Shown here one piece after another: positions 19,033 to 21,573 of a stretch of 21,573 nt of DNA. The translations under genes were made by a program, and so were the position numbers. Positions within the stretch are counted from its first letter, which is position 1. Every line of letters begins with the position of its first letter. Source of the stretch: Phoronis ovalis (Eukaryota; Phoronida; Phoronidae); assembly GCA_028565635.1 (NCBI GenBank), contig JAOXYB010099160.1, positions 1-21,573 of the forward strand, read 5' to 3'. Under the pieces are notes generated by a model, which saw only the letters and a program-made list of their open reading frames with translations, made no database searches and had not been told where the DNA came from.

Positions 19033-19311
19033 CTAACCAGCGTGGACTCAAACTGTCAGTCCGCATATGCGCACCTGCTTCCTACTATTCAAACCCTTTT
19101 TCCGGGCTTCGCATTAAAATTCCTACTATTCGAACCATCATTTCTGCGGACTTGTACAAGTTGCCAGGAACAGATTTCCGGAGACTCAAACTTGCTGTTC
19201 AAGTCTATGGAAATGCTGTTCAAGTCTCGGTGCAAAACCCGGAAAAAGGGTTCGAATGGTAGGAAACAGGTGCGAGTATGCAGACTGATGGTTCGAATCC
19301 ACGCTGGTTAG
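19033..19311. mobile_element. Foldback MITE with 81-bp inverted arms
   Basis: The arms 19033-19113 and 19231-19311 are inverted copies of equal length, matching at 69 of 81 positions by my hand alignment and starting CTAACCAGCGTGGA. The spacer is 117 bp and contains diverged partial copies of arm sequence (CTACTATTCGAACCATCA). Eleven of the 12 differences are transitions, and four are CG against CA or TG. The right arm has GGTTCGAATCC, identical to a tRNA B-box, and a second GGTTCGAAT near 19249; the left arm has decayed forms. No clear target duplication and no transposase are seen. The frames of 60-103 residues across it are by-products. Confidence 0.88.
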
Positions 19312-21550
19312 CTTGGATACTATAGAACATAACTGCAGACTCACTATTTTCTTATTTTGGAAATTCAGATGTGGAGTATGTAGATGCAAAAACATAGTTG
19401 AGTACATTTTTAATCTGTGCAATTTTTATCCAGTAAGTCATATTAATAGTGTGAAGTACGGTTTGCTCCAACATGAATGTAAATATGCATAATGTAGAAA
19501 GATACAATATATTATAATAAGAAAAAGTTGTGGATACATTTTTTCATAACTGGAATCATGTAACGTAGTCTTGGATATACAATACCAGGTACATGTTCTG
19601 GCTTTCATTGAGTTGCCAGGTGTCAAATAGCTAATTGTGTTATCTACATGTTTCAGTTTGTTTATTTCATATCATCTTTAAGATATGATTTGCAGTTGCT
19701 CACAGTAGGTTCTCATAAAATATAGAAACTTTGCCAGTGTCTTGAAATCAGATTGATGCACAACCTGTGTTTCAAATTTGATCATAAAATGATATAAACA
19801 TTGTTTGGATCTGATGGTGTCTTTTATGCCTGTGATAAAGATGTTGTTTTTGAACTAGTTAGGTGTATCCAGGGGCACTTGTCAAAAAGATGCTCAGACT
19901 TGTTGCTGTTAAGTTCAGTCTCAAAATTTACAAGAAAATGCGCAGGCTGCTTAATCTGTCTTAGCAGTTAAATTTATGTATTTGGAAGTGAACTAGTATT
20001 TTTTTATTGTGATTCAATCAAGGAAGGATCTAGGAGTAATCTGCAAAGTTTCGATTGAATTACTTAAATAGTGAGGTTTTACAGAATGACAATCTGGTTT
20101 GGACGCAGGAATGTTCCGGCCTATTCGTCTTTTTGCAACACGGTGGATTTAATATTTGGTACTTTATTTGGGTGATTTCCCCTAAATTCTGATTTAGGAT
20201 AATATTGAATTGTACATAAGTAATTCTACAATTTCGTACCGTTTGATTTTAAATAGTGTCCTTTCGTTTTTCTGTAGTGATACATCCTTAGTAGCCATGA
20301 GGGCACTTGTTGCCTCACTTGGGCTTTCATTGCAAGTCTAACTATCAGTCATTCCATGCAATCCACGTCTGTTGCACTTCTGTATGAATTGTAACTATGT
20401 AAATTTAATTAATTCCGGGGCAAAAACTATTAGTTCTTGGTATTCCCAACAGGAAGTGCTGGTACCAATGGCAGTCATGTAGCAGATAAGGGGAGAAAAG
20501 CTAACCTTTGCGCAAACATGAGGACAGGACGGAACATTGCAAAAGAAGAAGTAATTTGCCCCCAGGACTGGATTTACTTGTCATAGAGCCTCTGACAATA
20601 GATGTTTATGGCAACAAGCATGTATACCAAAGTCGAACTTAACTGTGTTCCTGTCTTTAATAAATGTTCAATAGCTTTGCAACTGTAGAAAGTAAATTAA
20701 CAAATAAACTTTACAAATGTATCTTATTGCCATACTTGTTTCATACTAGTGACAATCAAATTGTATCTGCAATTTGCTTCATGGCCAAATGATGTCCAAC
20801 ATGACTGACTGGTTTGAACCACAAAGTATGAACTGAAGGTATAATAAATACATTGTAATGTGTAGTATTAAAACAGGCCCAGATTAATGCATTGAACAAA
20901 TTGAAATTATCCTTTGATTAAAATGTGCTTGAAACAAAACCAATTCCTGTATAACACACAGATGCTGCATATATTGCTGCTTCTGCCATTTGTCACATAT
21001 TCTCATAGTGGCTATAGACCAGGTCAGACACATCACCAATGAAGCTATGTGAGACACAGGGTATTTTAATGCAGAACATTTGGGAGTTTATGATGTTTTT
21101 ACAGTCATCATGATTCCTTCGACTGATTTACAGTATGGAATTACTTGAACAGCTTATAATAATAAACACTAACAAGATATGTTAAATGTAATTCTGGTTT
21201 CATACAAAAACGAAACATGTTGTTACCAAATATCAGAATTCGCAACAAATTCAGTTATGACTGAATATATTCCACCGCCTGCTATTCTTTAAATTAAAAT
21301 AAACCTTTCCATTGTTGAACTAAAATATACCATGTATCTCAGAAACTTGTTATGGCACCTATTTTAAATAAGCTCAAACAGAAACAACGAGGAAAGAAGG
21401 AAAAAGGGGAGAAGTGTTAAAAAAGATTTTTTAAGAGTTTAGAAATATGCTAATAAGCAGTAAAAAAAAATTGGTTAACAAAAATAGCACAGAAAACTTA
21501 GTTTTCTCTGACTATTGGAATATTCTATCAGACAATGTGCCTGAGAGTTA
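19312..21550. other. Non-coding, nothing firm
   Basis: About 2.2 kb without a supported gene. AATAAA hexamers occur near 20659, 20703 and 20842 on the plus strand. A loose inverted match (GGAATGTTCCGGCCT near 20109 and the complement of GGACGGAACATTG near 20526) hints at an old element of about 430 bp, but it is too diverged to call. Confidence 0.45.
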
Positions 21551-21573
21551 GTATATATGTATATGTGTATATA
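21551..21573. repeat. AT/TG-rich simple repeat at window end
   Basis: A short alternating TATATATG/TATGTG run that is cut by the end of the window. Confidence 0.6.

Noticed and set aside
19285-19311. A tRNA gene suggested by GGTTCGAATCC
   Set aside because: The T-stem pairs at only three of five positions, and no acceptor stem, D-arm or anticodon arm could be placed.
19000-19422. Three overlapping frames of 78-103 residues as genes
   Set aside because: They are products of the long inverted arms of the foldback element.
20100-20545. Old inverted-repeat element of about 430 bp
   Set aside because: The candidate ends match only loosely and no boundary or duplication is visible.
1-21573. CRISPR array, operon or other prokaryotic system
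   Set aside because: Spliced genes, microsatellites and MITEs show this is eukaryotic nuclear DNA; no regularly spaced spacer-repeat array exists.

Overview
The window is animal nuclear DNA: AT-rich, intron-bearing and mostly non-coding, with microsatellites, small foldback elements and minisatellites. I infer a lophotrochozoan, most probably a bivalve mollusc, from the general texture (low gene density, many short non-autonomous inverted-repeat elements, mild CpG decay). No sequence match was run, so the taxon is inference.

Two protein-coding genes are supported. (1) On the minus strand, 5540 to 4905, is an uninterrupted 211-residue achaete-scute family bHLH factor (ASCL1/2-like proneural class). 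It has a TATA box, an initiator-like site and a GC box upstream. A strong splice donor lies only 15 nt past its stop codon, implying an intron in the 3' UTR. (2) On the plus strand, 15384 to 18574, I reconstruct a five-exon gene for a 164-residue A-kinase-interacting protein 1 (AKIP1) homologue. All four introns are phase 0 with GT-AG borders. Its N-terminal ALNRAKQREVKW block, the QCK-RYYNS junction block and the C-terminal HPGTYAV...THVVHVDQGQSV block match the vertebrate AKIP1 layout. Exon 1 (six codons) is the least certain part. No shared pathway between the two genes is implied.

Layout: 1-50 TG microsatellite; 51-1456 nothing recognised; 1457-2021 a nested repeat patch; 2022-4889 non-coding, including the probable ASCL 3' UTR intron; 4905-5668 ASCL gene and core promoter; 5.7-15.2 kb a long gene-poor interval with palindromes, a three-unit 57-bp minisatellite and twin hairpins; 15.2-18.6 kb AKIP1, with a palindrome and a 294-bp MITE in intron 1 and a degenerate minisatellite in intron 3; 19033-19311 a long-armed foldback element; the rest is unassigned.

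The most unusual signal is a family of palindromes that share one core (arm CCTAGGATATATAAAACTCT) at 12.8 and 15.5 kb, with a decayed relative at 6.3 kb. Each copy sits inside outer inverted arms that differ between loci. No complete new multi-gene system is visible.
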